Source: an uncultured Parabacteroides sp.
GTDB taxonomy: Bacteria > Bacteroidota > Bacteroidia > Bacteroidales > Tannerellaceae
Reading direction: 5' to 3'
Assembly (NCBI GenBank): GCA_900552465.1
Contig: URZO01000120.1
Location: 1 to 11,894, forward strand
Length of the DNA stretch: 11,894 nt
Shown here in pieces: positions 1-6,962 of the stretch (position 1 is its first letter; every line of letters starts with the position of its first letter). The notes beneath the pieces were generated by a model. It searched no databases. It had not been told where the DNA came from and worked only from the letters and a program-made list of their open reading frames with translations. The translations under genes and the position numbers were made by a program.

Positions 1-107
1 ATGTTGGTAGCCTCCGTAATGCCGGCGATGCCGTTGCCCTGCGCGAAAGCGGAGGAGATGGCGGCAAAGAGAAATGCCGCCGGAAGAAGAATCTTGTTCT
101 TTCTCAT
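1..107 (-). CDS. traE: TraE, DUF4134-type conjugation protein (5' end only, cut by window edge)
   Basis: Only the first 35 codons are present; the gene continues beyond position 1. The translation opens with a basic N-terminus (MRKNK), a hydrophobic stretch rich in Leu, Ala and Phe, and an Ala-Phe-Ala signal-peptidase-like site at about residues 20-22. The GNGIAGI-x-EAT motif follows, which is characteristic of the TraE/DUF4134 family of Bacteroidales conjugative elements. Full-length members are about 100 residues, with membrane helices after this segment, and are thought to be a small channel component of the mating apparatus (family knowledge). It is the last visible gene of the leftward tra run, but a 145-base gap with two hairpins separates it from traD, unlike the tight spacing upstream. 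Identification rests on a short but distinctive N-terminus and on gene order. Confidence 0.8.
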   Translation of the reverse strand, partial: MRKNKILLPAAFLFAAISSAFAQGNGIAGITEATN

Positions 108-252
108 AACTCGATAATGTTTGAATTGTGGCGCGGGGATGGATAGGCCCCGCACCGGGTTAAACTTCTTGATTCGGATTTTTTCAGTGGTTCGCGGGTA
201 ACCTCATGCGCTACCCGTAGTCTTTTTCTTTCATCGTGATGTCATTATGGGG
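108..252 (-). promoter_or_regulatory. traD-traE gap with two hairpins (possible leader or attenuator)
   Basis: This 145-base gap is the longest inside the tra run. It holds two small inverted repeats: GCGGGG (133-138) with CCCCGC (148-153), loop 9, and CGGGTA (195-200) with TACCCG (212-217), loop 11. In the direction of traE transcription neither is followed by a T-run, so neither looks like a terminator for this operon. They lie in what would be the traE leader, so a role in differential expression or RNA stability is possible, but nothing here proves it. Confidence 0.25.
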
Positions 253-993
253 TTAAACAAACTCACGGACGTCGAAACCCGTGGGAACCGAACCCTGCGG
301 AGATGGGCTTTCCGCAGACCTCTCGGACATACGCCGGTGAAAGGCCGAGAGGTAGGTGTCGATCAGGGATTTTACCCTGTCGTTCCCGTCGGGGCGGCCC
401 GAAACGATGACCTCGAACATGTCGGTCTGTTTCAGGCCCAGGAGGACACGTCCCGTTTCCTCCCTTTGCTCGTCTGTTGAAGGTGGATCATGTACCACGT
501 GGCGGTAGGCTTCGCCCATCTGTTCAAAACTAACCCCCTGGGCAAGCGAGCGGCCCAAAAGGGGCAGCTCTTCGGTGTCGTCTTCATCCTCGTCATAATC
601 CGACTCCTCCGCGTCCGCATCCGGGAAAGATTCATCGTACAGCGGAAAGTCGATTTCCAGAGGTTCGTTAGGCTCCCCCTCGGGAGCGACACCGAACACT
701 TCATCCAGGTCTTCCGGCGGAATCTGCCGGGGGTGTTCGGGTACATTCGTGGGCACAAATATATCGGCTTTTTCCGTAACTTTTTCAGTTTCAGATTCTA
801 CGGCAGCTTGTGGCCGGGAGTGGCGCGGGTCGAGGACAAAGCGGCTCCTGCCGATGATCTCCTGTCGGCAGGGAGTGTCTTCGGCAACGATCCCGTCTGC
901 CGGTTCGTTGCGTTCCATCCGCCGCAGGCGGAAAAACGCCCACAAGGCATACCCCACGGCAAAGAGGGGCAGCAGCCACAACGCCCCGTTCAT
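253..993 (-). CDS. traD: TraD, membrane-anchored conjugal transfer protein
   Basis: This 246-residue protein has one N-terminal membrane segment at about residues 4-22, followed by RLRRM. The RLRR charge suggests that the remainder is cytoplasmic. The middle third is strongly acidic, with runs of Asp and Glu around residues 108-140. The C-terminal third is more regular, probably helical, and contains a short segment resembling the fold around residues 155-225 of other TraD proteins. Size and position between the DUF3408 pair and traE match the protein annotated TraD (I believe DUF4122) in CTnDOT-like elements. Its molecular role is unknown. The start codon overlaps the traC stop in an ATGA (990-993), so translation is probably coupled. 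The assignment relies mainly on synteny. Confidence 0.7.
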   Translation of the reverse strand: MNGALWLLPLFAVGYALWAFFRLRRMERNEPADGIVAEDTPCRQEIIGRSRFVLDPRHSRPQAAVESETEKVTEKADIFVPTNVPEHPRQIPPEDLDEVFGVAPEGEPNEPLEIDFPLYDESFPDADAEESDYDEDEDDTEELPLLGRSLAQGVSFEQMGEAYRHVVHDPPSTDEQREETGRVLLGLKQTDMFEVIVSGRPDGNDRVKSLIDTYLSAFHRRMSERSAESPSPQGSVPTGFDVREFV

Positions 994-1409
994 CGCTCCT
1001 CCGCTTTGGGTTGCCGGGAGGCCACGGCCTCACGCTCCTCGAAAAGCCGCTCGATGGTTTCCCGGTTATCGTCCAGGTGCGCCTTGAGAACCTTGTCCAC
1101 GTAGGCCGTGATCGTCACGTCGCCACGACCGATGACACGGGTGATCTCGCGGATACGCTCGTGATACGACGGACGTATCTTCACGTGCTTGTTACCGGCG
1201 AAAGGCAGCCGCAGCAGGCAGATGTAACGGGCCAGGTACTCGGCCTCGGGGGTGGGGACAGTCCCCACGGCGACCTCCCCCGAAGGGCCGTCGGGGACGA
1301 TAAGGGTTTTCATCCTGCGCCGGTAGCGGCACACGCGGAAGATGAAGGGCACGGCGACGCAAAGGACGGCCGCCAGGATAACAGATAAAATAATTGCTTT
1401 GTCTGACAT
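990..1409 (-). CDS. traC: TraC, membrane-anchored DUF3408-like protein
   Basis: The protein has 139 residues. A single N-terminal membrane helix at about residues 5-26 is followed by a basic stretch (CRYRRRMK), which places the rest in the cytoplasm. From about residue 76 the sequence resembles the C-terminal half of neighbouring TraB: KIRPSYHERI then VIGRG and a helical YVDKVLKAHLDD segment, like a ribbon-helix-helix DUF3408 domain. This could bind DNA at the membrane, but that is inference from the fold. The gene lies 41 bases from traB and overlaps traD by 4 bases. The symbol follows the usual order in CTnDOT-type elements; some annotations simply call both genes DUF3408 proteins. Confidence 0.7.
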   Translation of the reverse strand: MSDKAIILSVILAAVLCVAVPFIFRVCRYRRRMKTLIVPDGPSGEVAVGTVPTPEAEYLARYICLLRLPFAGNKHVKIRPSYHERIREITRVIGRGDVTITAYVDKVLKAHLDDNRETIERLFEEREAVASRQPKAEER

Positions 1410-1450
1410 GATGGATTGTTTTTAATAGGTTGTAAATATTGGGTTCATAA

Positions 1451-1873
1451 CTAAAAAATATCGGAGTTCCGTTTCTTGTAGAGTTCCGAAATTTCCTCCT
1501 GATAGGTCGCGAAATGCTGCTCCAGCACATTGTCCAGGTAGCTATACAGCGAGAGTTCGTTCTTACCGATAACCTGCACTATCCGGGTTATACGCTCGTG
1601 AAACTCCTTGCGGATATACACCGTTTTACCGCTTCGGGTATTGGAGGGGGCGTTCCGGATAAAAAGACGCTCGTAATCCTGGCCTTTCCCTCTTCGGCGG
1701 CGTCCCTCCTCTTTCGTAGCCGACGAGGAGGCGGCCTCGCCGGACGGTTCCGATAGAGCCGATGCCTCCTCCTCTTTTTCCGGCGTGTAAGGATGTAATG
1801 GCCGGTTTCGGCTTTTGGCCTGGCTGATGATGAAGGAAGCGTCCAAACCGTCGTCATGTTCTTTTCCGCTCAT
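1451..1873 (-). CDS. traB: TraB, DUF3408 ribbon-helix-helix-like protein
   Basis: This 140-residue soluble protein has a low-complexity, charged N-terminal half, including an Arg/Lys patch (GRRRRGKGQ) near residues 57-65. The C-terminal half begins at about residue 83 (KTVYIRKEFHERI) and continues with VIGKN and YLDNVLEQHF. The pattern of a beta strand followed by two helices matches DUF3408 and resembles ribbon-helix-helix DNA-binding domains. It lies 6 bases downstream of the ParA-like traA, so the two are almost certainly co-transcribed. In plasmids a ParA ATPase is often paired with a small ribbon-helix-helix partner, which makes TraB a candidate partner for TraA (inference). No membrane segment is visible, unlike its paralogue TraC. 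Confidence 0.75.
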   Translation of the reverse strand: MSGKEHDDGLDASFIISQAKSRNRPLHPYTPEKEEEASALSEPSGEAASSSATKEEGRRRRGKGQDYERLFIRNAPSNTRSGKTVYIRKEFHERITRIVQVIGKNELSLYSYLDNVLEQHFATYQEEISELYKKRNSDIF

Positions 1874-1879
1874 GAGATC

Positions 1880-2632
1880 CTACTTTAACAGTTCGATCAA
1901 TTCATCCACGAGTTTATCCAGGTTGCTGCCCCGGATCAAAGAACGGTCTGCCGGGAAGAGCGTGGAGCGGAAGACAGAGCGACGGCTGGCGTTCTGCTCA
2001 CGACGAAAACGCTTGGTGTCAGGCAGGAAGGTCTTCAGAACAGGAAGATCCAACTCTTTCATTACCGCCTCGTAAACCTGATATAATTCTGTCTTTTCAC
2101 GCCCGTCCACCATGTTCCATAGCATATACAGCCCTTTCATCCGGGACTTCTCGCGGCCCATGATATGCTCCTTTACCACAACCGCGTAATTCAGGGTGCT
2201 TTCCATGACAACCCGGTCGGCACTGATCGGGGCGACGAGATAATCCATTCCGGCCAGGGAATGAATCAGATCCTCGTTATTGATCGTACCGGGAAGGTCG
2301 AAGAACACATAATCGAAATCACCTTGCGGCAGGAGGTAGTCGGCATCGGCCAACGCCTCTTTCGTGTTGCTTTCCACGACAGGATAGGCTTTCTTTTGAA
2401 GCCGGGTGAATTGTTCGTAAGCTAACCTCTTGTAATGCTCGTCTTCGAGGGCAAGCTTCAGGTCACGTTCCCGCATCTCCACGATGGAGTGTTGGGGATA
2501 ATCGCAGTCGATGACCGCGACATTGAAACCCTTTACATAGTGCAGGTAAGAGGCTGCCAGCACCGTGAGGGTGGTTTTGCCCGCTCCGCCTTTCTGGGTG
2601 GAGAAGGCCACGAATTTCGTTTTCTCTTTCAT
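1880..2632 (-). CDS. traA: TraA, ParA/MinD-type ATPase
   Basis: A 250-residue ParA-family P-loop ATPase. The deviant Walker A motif KGGAGKTT lies at residues 14-21, with the signature lysine K14 and catalytic K19. The A' motif is VIDCDYPQHS (D42, D44), and a Walker B-like strand reads YVFFDLPG near residue 110. The length is typical of small ParA proteins without an N-terminal DNA-binding domain. In Bacteroidales elements this gene is called traA and heads the tra run; its exact role in transfer is not established, and DNA or complex positioning is the reasonable expectation. The start at 2632 is chosen because the ParA fold begins within ten residues of it. Upstream lies the iteron-bearing control region, and no convincing -7/-33 pair was found immediately before the start. 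Confidence 0.85.
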   Translation of the reverse strand: MKEKTKFVAFSTQKGGAGKTTLTVLAASYLHYVKGFNVAVIDCDYPQHSIVEMRERDLKLALEDEHYKRLAYEQFTRLQKKAYPVVESNTKEALADADYLLPQGDFDYVFFDLPGTINNEDLIHSLAGMDYLVAPISADRVVMESTLNYAVVVKEHIMGREKSRMKGLYMLWNMVDGREKTELYQVYEAVMKELDLPVLKTFLPDTKRFRREQNASRRSVFRSTLFPADRSLIRGSNLDKLVDELIELLK

Positions 2633-2712
2633 TGTTCCATGCGTTTTTAGTTATACAATCGGGTAATCGTTCATCTCTTCACGTATCCGGGCAAGTGACG
2701 GCATGAGATTTT

Positions 2713-2784
2713 ATGCAGGTATGCCGGCACGCATATATGCTGGTGCGCTGGCAGGCTGTTACGCCGGTATGCCGGTGCATGGGC
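2713..2784. repeat. Three iteron-like direct repeats, 24-base period
   Basis: Three 16-base units start at 2713, 2737 and 2761, exactly 24 bases apart. Each unit is two 8-base half-units of the form NNGCNGGY: ATGCAGGT and ATGCCGGC; ATGCTGGT and GCGCTGGC; ACGCCGGT and ATGCCGGT. The 8-base spacers differ. A 10-base palindrome, GCATATATGC, spans the first spacer (2731-2740). Regular spacing near two helical turns is typical of protein-binding iterons at origins, partition sites or operators. The array lies 81 bases upstream of the ParA-like traA and in the gap between divergent tra and mob genes. The binding protein is unknown; MobA, TraB and TraC are candidates. Confidence 0.6.
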
Positions 2785-2874
2785 GCGTGTCCGATTTTAT
2801 ACTCATGCACAACCGCATTTGCTTATCCGGACAAAGACCCGCTTTTTCCTCTGCACACGGTGTTTTCTGCATCC

Positions 2875-2892
2875 GTCCGCACGTGTGCGGAC
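2875..2892. promoter_or_regulatory. Perfect palindrome, operator-like
   Basis: GTCCGCAC (2875-2882) and GTGCGGAC (2885-2892) are perfect inverted repeats separated by GT. Neither strand has a T-run beyond the stem, so it is not a usual terminator. A symmetric dimeric repressor site between the tra and mob promoters, or an accessory oriT element, fits best. The flanking run of six Gs (2893-2898) is also unusual. No regulator gene is visible in the window. Confidence 0.45.
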
Positions 2893-2984
2893 AGGGGGGT
2901 GTGTCATTGCCCGTATCCGTTCTCACGTGCAAAGTAAACCCTTAAAAACACGGGTTGTATGCTCTTTTTCCGCTATGGCCGCGT

Positions 2985-3012
2985 GTGGCGTCAAAGTGGA
3001 CGCAAGTGGCGT
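2985..3012. repeat. Three helically phased GTGG repeats
   Basis: GTGGCGT at 2985-2991, GTGGACG at 2996-3002 and GTGGCGT at 3006-3012 are direct repeats spaced 11 and 10 bases apart, one helical turn each. All copies lie on the same face of the helix, as expected for cooperative binding by a regulator. They sit about 35-60 bases upstream of the candidate -7 element at 3047, where an activator would bind. Confidence 0.45.
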
Positions 3013-3017
3013 AATCG

Positions 3018-3054
3018 TTTATGGCACAAGTGATTGAATAGGTCGGTATCTTTG
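3018..3054 (+). promoter_or_regulatory. Candidate Bacteroidota-type promoter for the mob operon
   Basis: TATCTTTG at 3047-3054 matches the Bacteroidota sigma -7 consensus TAnnTTTG. The best -33 match is TTTA at 3018-3021, one base off TTTG, with a spacer of about 25 bases, longer than the usual 19-21, so the promoter may need activation. A transcript from here would carry a leader of about 270 bases through the hairpin cluster before mobA. Confidence 0.35.
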
Positions 3055-3120
3055 CCTCGTGAACGATCCCGACGCTAATGAAGCCGTCCTTGCCCCGTTT
3101 TACGGCGGCTCTTTCAATAT

Positions 3121-3215
3121 TCTGTCCGCGAGCGGGCAGAAGGTATTTGCAAAGGGCAAATAGCAAGCTGTGTTTTCTGCTGCACGATTCTCGTTTTGCA
3201 GCAGAAAACAGCTTG
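3121..3215. other. Candidate oriT: three consecutive hairpins upstream of mobA
   Basis: Three inverted repeats lie almost end to end. The first is TCTGTCCGC (3121-3129) with GCGGGCAGA (3132-3140), including one G-T pair. The second is TATTTGC (3144-3150) with GCAAATA (3156-3162), perfect, loop AAAGG. The third has arms 3164-3183 and 3197-3215, 19 pairs with a single bulged T at 3171 and a 13-base loop. Inverted repeats beside the relaxase operon are the usual landmark of oriT, and in related elements oriT lies near the mob genes. The nick position cannot be read from sequence alone. An alternative is a structured mRNA leader controlling mobA. Confidence 0.5.
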
Positions 3216-3229
3216 CCCGCAAGGGGGAG

Positions 3230-3254
3230 AAAGCACCTCCGGAGTCGGTGCTTT
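3230..3254 (+). other. Hairpin with short T-tail in the mobA leader
   Basis: AAAGCACC (3230-3237) pairs perfectly with GGTGCTTT (3247-3254) across a 9-base loop. The T-tract is only four long (3252-3255). It could act as a weak terminator or attenuator on the plus strand, or be a further part of the transfer-origin structure. A smaller GCGGC/GCCGC hairpin follows at 3263-3274. Confidence 0.35.
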
Positions 3255-3282
3255 TCAGAAAGGCGGCAAGCCGCGAAGGGAT

Positions 3283-3329
3283 CGGAATTTTCAGGAACCG
3301 GGAGGCTCTGGCCTCTCCTTAAAATTTCG
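3283..3329 (+). other. Long interrupted hairpin immediately before the mobA start
   Basis: CGGAATTTT (3283-3291) pairs with AAAATTTCG (3321-3329), including one G-T pair. Inside it, GAGGC (3302-3306) pairs with GCCTC (3311-3315). The structure ends five bases before the mobA ATG and could occlude ribosome access. It may equally be bound as DNA by MobA for autoregulation. Confidence 0.35.
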
Positions 3330-3334
3330 ATGCG

Positions 3335-3757
3335 ATGGAAAAGAACAGAAAGCCCCGAGGGGGCAAAGGGGGACGACCCGCGAAAAACGACCCGGCCGTT
3401 TACCGCTTTTCGGTAAACTTTTCAGCCGTGGAACATGCCCGTTTCCTCGACCTTTACGAGCAGTCCGGGCTATTGTCCAAAGCCGCTTTTATCAAAGCGA
3501 GAGTGTTCAACGAGGCGTTCCGGGTGGTAAAGACCGACCGGGGAACGCTCGAATACGTGGCGAAGCTGACCGCTTTCCACGCCCAATTCCGTGCCATAGG
3601 AACGAATTATAACCAGGTGGTGAAGGAGCTGCACGCGCATTTTTCCGAGAAGAAAACACTCGCGCTGCTCTATAAACTGGAGAGAGCGACACGTGAACTG
3701 GCGGCCGTCGGGCAGCAGGTCGTGTCGCTCTCCGAAGAGTTCAAACAACGATGGTAG
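3335..3757 (+). CDS. mobA: MobA, relaxosome accessory protein (MobC/RHH-like)
   Basis: A 140-residue basic protein whose N-terminus is Lys, Arg and Gly rich (GGKGGRPAKND). A beta-helix-helix segment follows at about residues 23-58 (YRFSVNFS, then ARFLDLYEQSGLLSKAAF), like a ribbon-helix-helix DNA-binding fold. The motif IGTNYNQ-VVKEL at residues 88-99 recalls the conserved IG-N-NQ motif of bacterial mobilization (MobC-type) proteins. Such proteins bind oriT and help load the relaxase. Gene order supports this: its last codons overlap the relaxase start (ATG at 3751, stop at 3755-3757), so the two are translationally coupled. The start at 3335 is the only one that retains the basic N-terminal tail. 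Confidence 0.85.
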   Translation: MEKNRKPRGGKGGRPAKNDPAVYRFSVNFSAVEHARFLDLYEQSGLLSKAAFIKARVFNEAFRVVKTDRGTLEYVAKLTAFHAQFRAIGTNYNQVVKELHAHFSEKKTLALLYKLERATRELAAVGQQVVSLSEEFKQRW

Positions 3758-4896
3758 CCAATATCACCACCGGAAAAGACGTGTACGGCGCGCTGGCGTA
3801 CAACCAGGAGAAAGTCAATCGGGGCGACGGGAAGGTACTGCTGACCCACATCGTGAGGGAGCCGGTGGATGGGCGCTTCAACGTGGCCGCGACGGCAGAA
3901 GACCTCCTGCGCTGGATGCCCTCGCACTACCGGACGGAAAAACCCGTCGTGCACGTGTCGCTCAACCCGGCTCCCGAAGACCGCCTCGACGACGGGCAAC
4001 TCGCGGAGATAGCCGGGGCCTACATGGAGCGCATGGGCTGGGGAGGACAACCTTATATCGTATTCAAGCATACCGACATCGGACGGGAGCATATCCATAT
4101 CGTGTCGGTGCAGGTGGCCCAGGACGGGCGCAAGATAAACGACAGCAGGCGCAACGAACGCAGCGTGGCCGTTACCGAGGAACTGGAACGGGAGTACGGA
4201 CTGCATCCCGCCAAAGGGAGAAAGCGGGAGAAAGGGCAAGGGATCGTCCCCGCCGATTACACGCGGGGCGACCTGAAACGCCAGGTGGCAGCGGTAATAA
4301 ACCCGGCCGTGGCGACATACCGCTTCCAGACCCTCGGCGAGTTCCGGGCATTGCTGTCCCTATATAATATAGGTATAGAGGAAGTCCGGGGAGAGCGGAA
4401 CGGAACCCCCTACCGGGGATTGCTCTACACGCTGCTGGACGAGAACGGGGACAAGGCAGTGGCCGCGCCGCTCAAATCCTCACTGTTCGGTAAAGAGGTC
4501 GGGTATGACGGGCTGGAACGGCACATGGAGCGCAGCGCCGAACGGTTCGGGAAGGACGACACGAGGAGGCAAATCCGTGGCCGGGTCGATAAAGCGCTTC
4601 GGGGAGAACCCACGGAGGAAGAACTGCGCGAACGCCTGCGGGGAGCCCGGGTGGATCTCTACATACGACGCAACGAAAACAGCCGCATCGTGGGTGTGAC
4701 CTTCATTGACCACGAAACACGGACGGTCGTGAACGGATCACGGCTGGGAAAGGCATACTCGGCCAACGCCTTCGAGCTGCGCTTCGGCGGAAAACGGAAT
4801 CCCGGGGAAAACACGAGGGGCTTGTCCCCGAAACAAGCGCCTGCCGGACGGGACGGGCAACGGAAGCGGAATACCTCACGACGGAGGAAAGTATAA
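3751..4896 (+). CDS. mobB: MobB, HUH relaxase (mobilization nuclease)
   Basis: A 381-residue relaxase. The catalytic histidine cluster is visible as KHTDIGREHIHIV: H107, H114 and H116, the typical spacing of metal-binding HUH residues. An N-terminal Tyr in AYNQEKV (Y17) is the likely nucleophile that attaches to the 5' end of the nicked strand. FKHTD and the preceding GWGGQPY fit Bacteroidales MobB proteins. Whether it belongs to MOBP or the Bacteroidota-specific MOBB class cannot be settled by eye. The C-terminal third is Arg and Lys rich and ends in a strongly basic tail (RRRKV). It overlaps mobA by 7 bases, and mobC begins 37 bases after its stop. It should act at the oriT candidate just upstream of mobA. 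Confidence 0.9.
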   Translation: MVANITTGKDVYGALAYNQEKVNRGDGKVLLTHIVREPVDGRFNVAATAEDLLRWMPSHYRTEKPVVHVSLNPAPEDRLDDGQLAEIAGAYMERMGWGGQPYIVFKHTDIGREHIHIVSVQVAQDGRKINDSRRNERSVAVTEELEREYGLHPAKGRKREKGQGIVPADYTRGDLKRQVAAVINPAVATYRFQTLGEFRALLSLYNIGIEEVRGERNGTPYRGLLYTLLDENGDKAVAAPLKSSLFGKEVGYDGLERHMERSAERFGKDDTRRQIRGRVDKALRGEPTEEELRERLRGARVDLYIRRNENSRIVGVTFIDHETRTVVNGSRLGKAYSANAFELRFGGKRNPGENTRGLSPKQAPAGRDGQRKRNTSRRRKV

Positions 4897-4933
4897 CATC
4901 TCAATTATCATTCATTTATTAAATCTTACGGTT

Positions 4934-6943
4934 ATGCAACAGGAAGACGACCTTCGGGGTCTTGCAAAAACAATGGATTTCATGCGGGCATTGAGTATCT
5001 TGTTCGTGGTTATCAACATCTACTGGTTCTGCTACGGGCAGATACGGGAATGGGGAATCAATATCGGCGTGGTCGATAGGATTCTGCTGAACTTCGACCG
5101 CACCGCGGGGCTGTTCCGGAATATACTATGGACGAAACTTTTCGCCGTCGTGTTCCTCGCCCTTTCATGCCTCGGGACAAAAGGAGTAAAAGAGGAGAAA
5201 ATTACCTGGCGGAAAATCACGGCATCGCTGGCCACGGGAGGCGTGCTGTTCTTCTTCAACTGGTGGCTGCTGGACTTGCCGCTGACGGCAACGGCGAACG
5301 CGGCTTTCTACATACTGACCCTATCGGCCGGGTATATCTGCCTCTTGATGGGCGGCGTGTGGATGTCCCGCCTGCTGAAGAACAATCTCATGGATGACCC
5401 TTTCAACAACGAGAACGAATCATTCCAGCAGGAAACACGCCTGATCGAGAACGAGTACTCCATAAATCTGCCGACGAAATTTTACTATAACAAACAGTGG
5501 AACAACGGGTTCGCCAACGTCGTAAACCCGCAAAGGGCTTGCATCTGCATGGGAAGCCCGGGCAGCGGGAAGAGTTATTGTGTTGTAAACCAGTTTATTA
5601 AACAGCAAATCGAAAAGGGCTATACCCAATACATCTATGACTACAAGTTTCCCGATCTTTCGGAAATCGCCTACAACCACCTGCTGAATCACCAGAAAGG
5701 TTACAAGAAAATCCCGACTTTCTACGTCATAAATTTCGACGACCCGCGCCGCTCGCACCGCTGTAACCCCATTTACCCGGACTTCATGACCGATATTTCG
5801 GACGCCTACGAGAGCGCCTATACCATCATGCTCAACCTGAACCGAAGTTGGGTGCAGAAGCAGGGCGATTTTTTTGTGGAAAGCCCCATTATCCTTTTCG
5901 CGGCCGTGATCTGGTTCCTGCGCATCTACGACAACGGGCGGTATTGTACCTTCCCGCACGCCATCGAGTTCCTGAACAAGCGGTACGAGGATATTTTCCC
6001 GATTCTGACATCCTACCCGGAACTCGAAAACTACCTCAGCCCCTTTATGGATGCCTGGCTCGGAGGCGCTCAAGACCAGCTCCAGGGCCAGATAGCATCG
6101 GCCAAAATTCCGCTTTCCCGCATGATTTCGCCCCAGCTATATTGGGTCATGTCGGGCGATGACTTCACGCTCGACATCAATAACCCGGACGATCCCAAGA
6201 TACTCTGCGTGGGGAACAATCCCGACAGGCAAAACATTTACGGAGCGGCTTTGGGATTGTATAATTCCCGGATTGTCAAGCTCATAAATAAGAAAGGCCA
6301 GCTCAAATCGGGCATCATCATCGACGAGCTGCCGACAATCTACTTCAAGGGACTCGACAACCTGATCGCCACGGCCAGAAGCAACAAGGTCGCCGTGCTG
6401 CTGTGCTTCCAGGATTTTTCACAGTTGAAGAGGGACTACGGGGACAAGGAGGCCGCCGTCGTGATGAACACGGTGGGCAACATCTTCTCCGGGCAGGTCG
6501 TAGGTGAAACGGCCAAAACACTCTCGGAACGGTTCGGTAAGGTATTGCAGAAGCGGCAGAGCATGACGTTGAGCCGCAGCGACAAATCGACATCCATATC
6601 CACGCAGCTGGACAGCCTGATCCCGGCCTCGAAGATCTCGACGCTCACGCAGGGAATGTTCGTCGGGGCCGTGGCGGACAATTTCGACGAACGTATCGAG
6701 CAGAAGATTTTCCACTGCGAGATTGTCGTGGACAACGAAAAAGTGAAAGCGGAAACGGCCCGGTACAAGAAGATACCACAAATTACCGACTTCACGGATG
6801 AGAATGGGACGGATCACATGAAACAGGTCGTGCAGGAAAACTACGAACGTATCAAGGCAGAGGCCGGCCGCATCGTCGCCGAGGAGCTGGAACGTATCAA
6901 GAACGACCCGGTGCTTTGCAAGCTCCTGCCGGAACAGAACTAA
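4934..6943 (+). CDS. mobC: MobC, VirD4/TraG-type coupling ATPase
   Basis: A 669-residue type IV coupling protein. The N-terminal region has about four hydrophobic segments (roughly residues 14-32, 62-81, 95-113 and 120-146), which would anchor it in the inner membrane. Walker A, GSPGSGKSY, lies at residues 207-215. The Walker B strand IIIDELP has its Asp near residue 464, followed by LIATARSNKV and the FQDFSQL motif, as in TraG/VirD4 proteins. The C-terminus is rich in charged helices (YERIKAEAGRI and ELERIKND). The protein carries the relaxase-DNA complex to the mating channel, using ATP. It is the last gene of the mob operon and is followed directly by a terminator-like hairpin. Length and motif order are normal, with no sign of damage. 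Confidence 0.92.
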   Translation: MQQEDDLRGLAKTMDFMRALSILFVVINIYWFCYGQIREWGINIGVVDRILLNFDRTAGLFRNILWTKLFAVVFLALSCLGTKGVKEEKITWRKITASLATGGVLFFFNWWLLDLPLTATANAAFYILTLSAGYICLLMGGVWMSRLLKNNLMDDPFNNENESFQQETRLIENEYSINLPTKFYYNKQWNNGFANVVNPQRACICMGSPGSGKSYCVVNQFIKQQIEKGYTQYIYDYKFPDLSEIAYNHLLNHQKGYKKIPTFYVINFDDPRRSHRCNPIYPDFMTDISDAYESAYTIMLNLNRSWVQKQGDFFVESPIILFAAVIWFLRIYDNGRYCTFPHAIEFLNKRYEDIFPILTSYPELENYLSPFMDAWLGGAQDQLQGQIASAKIPLSRMISPQLYWVMSGDDFTLDINNPDDPKILCVGNNPDRQNIYGAALGLYNSRIVKLINKKGQLKSGIIIDELPTIYFKGLDNLIATARSNKVAVLLCFQDFSQLKRDYGDKEAAVVMNTVGNIFSGQVVGETAKTLSERFGKVLQKRQSMTLSRSDKSTSISTQLDSLIPASKISTLTQGMFVGAVADNFDERIEQKIFHCEIVVDNEKVKAETARYKKIPQITDFTDENGTDHMKQVVQENYERIKAEAGRIVAEELERIKNDPVLCKLLPEQN

Positions 6944-6962
6944 ATGAACACAAACACCCCGC

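Noticed and set aside
490..1104. Plus-strand open frame of 204 codons across traD and traC
   Set aside because: The opposite strand carries recognisable tra proteins with an ATGA coupling here; the plus-strand product has no domain and crosses two real genes.
2703..2945. Short plus-strand open frames in the tra-mob gap
   Set aside because: Their translation simply reflects the iteron repeats and the palindrome. Three overlapping frames are open in the same stretch, and none has a good start context.
3693..4367. Plus-strand frame of 224 codons overlapping mobA and mobB
   Set aside because: It is a shifted frame of mobB, rich in Arg, Gly and Pro. The true frame holds the HUH histidines.
5420..6073. 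Long minus-strand open frame (217 codons) opposite mobC
   Set aside because: It lies wholly inside mobC, whose Walker motifs fix the coding frame. The antisense frame is a by-product of GC-rich codon use and resembles no family I know.
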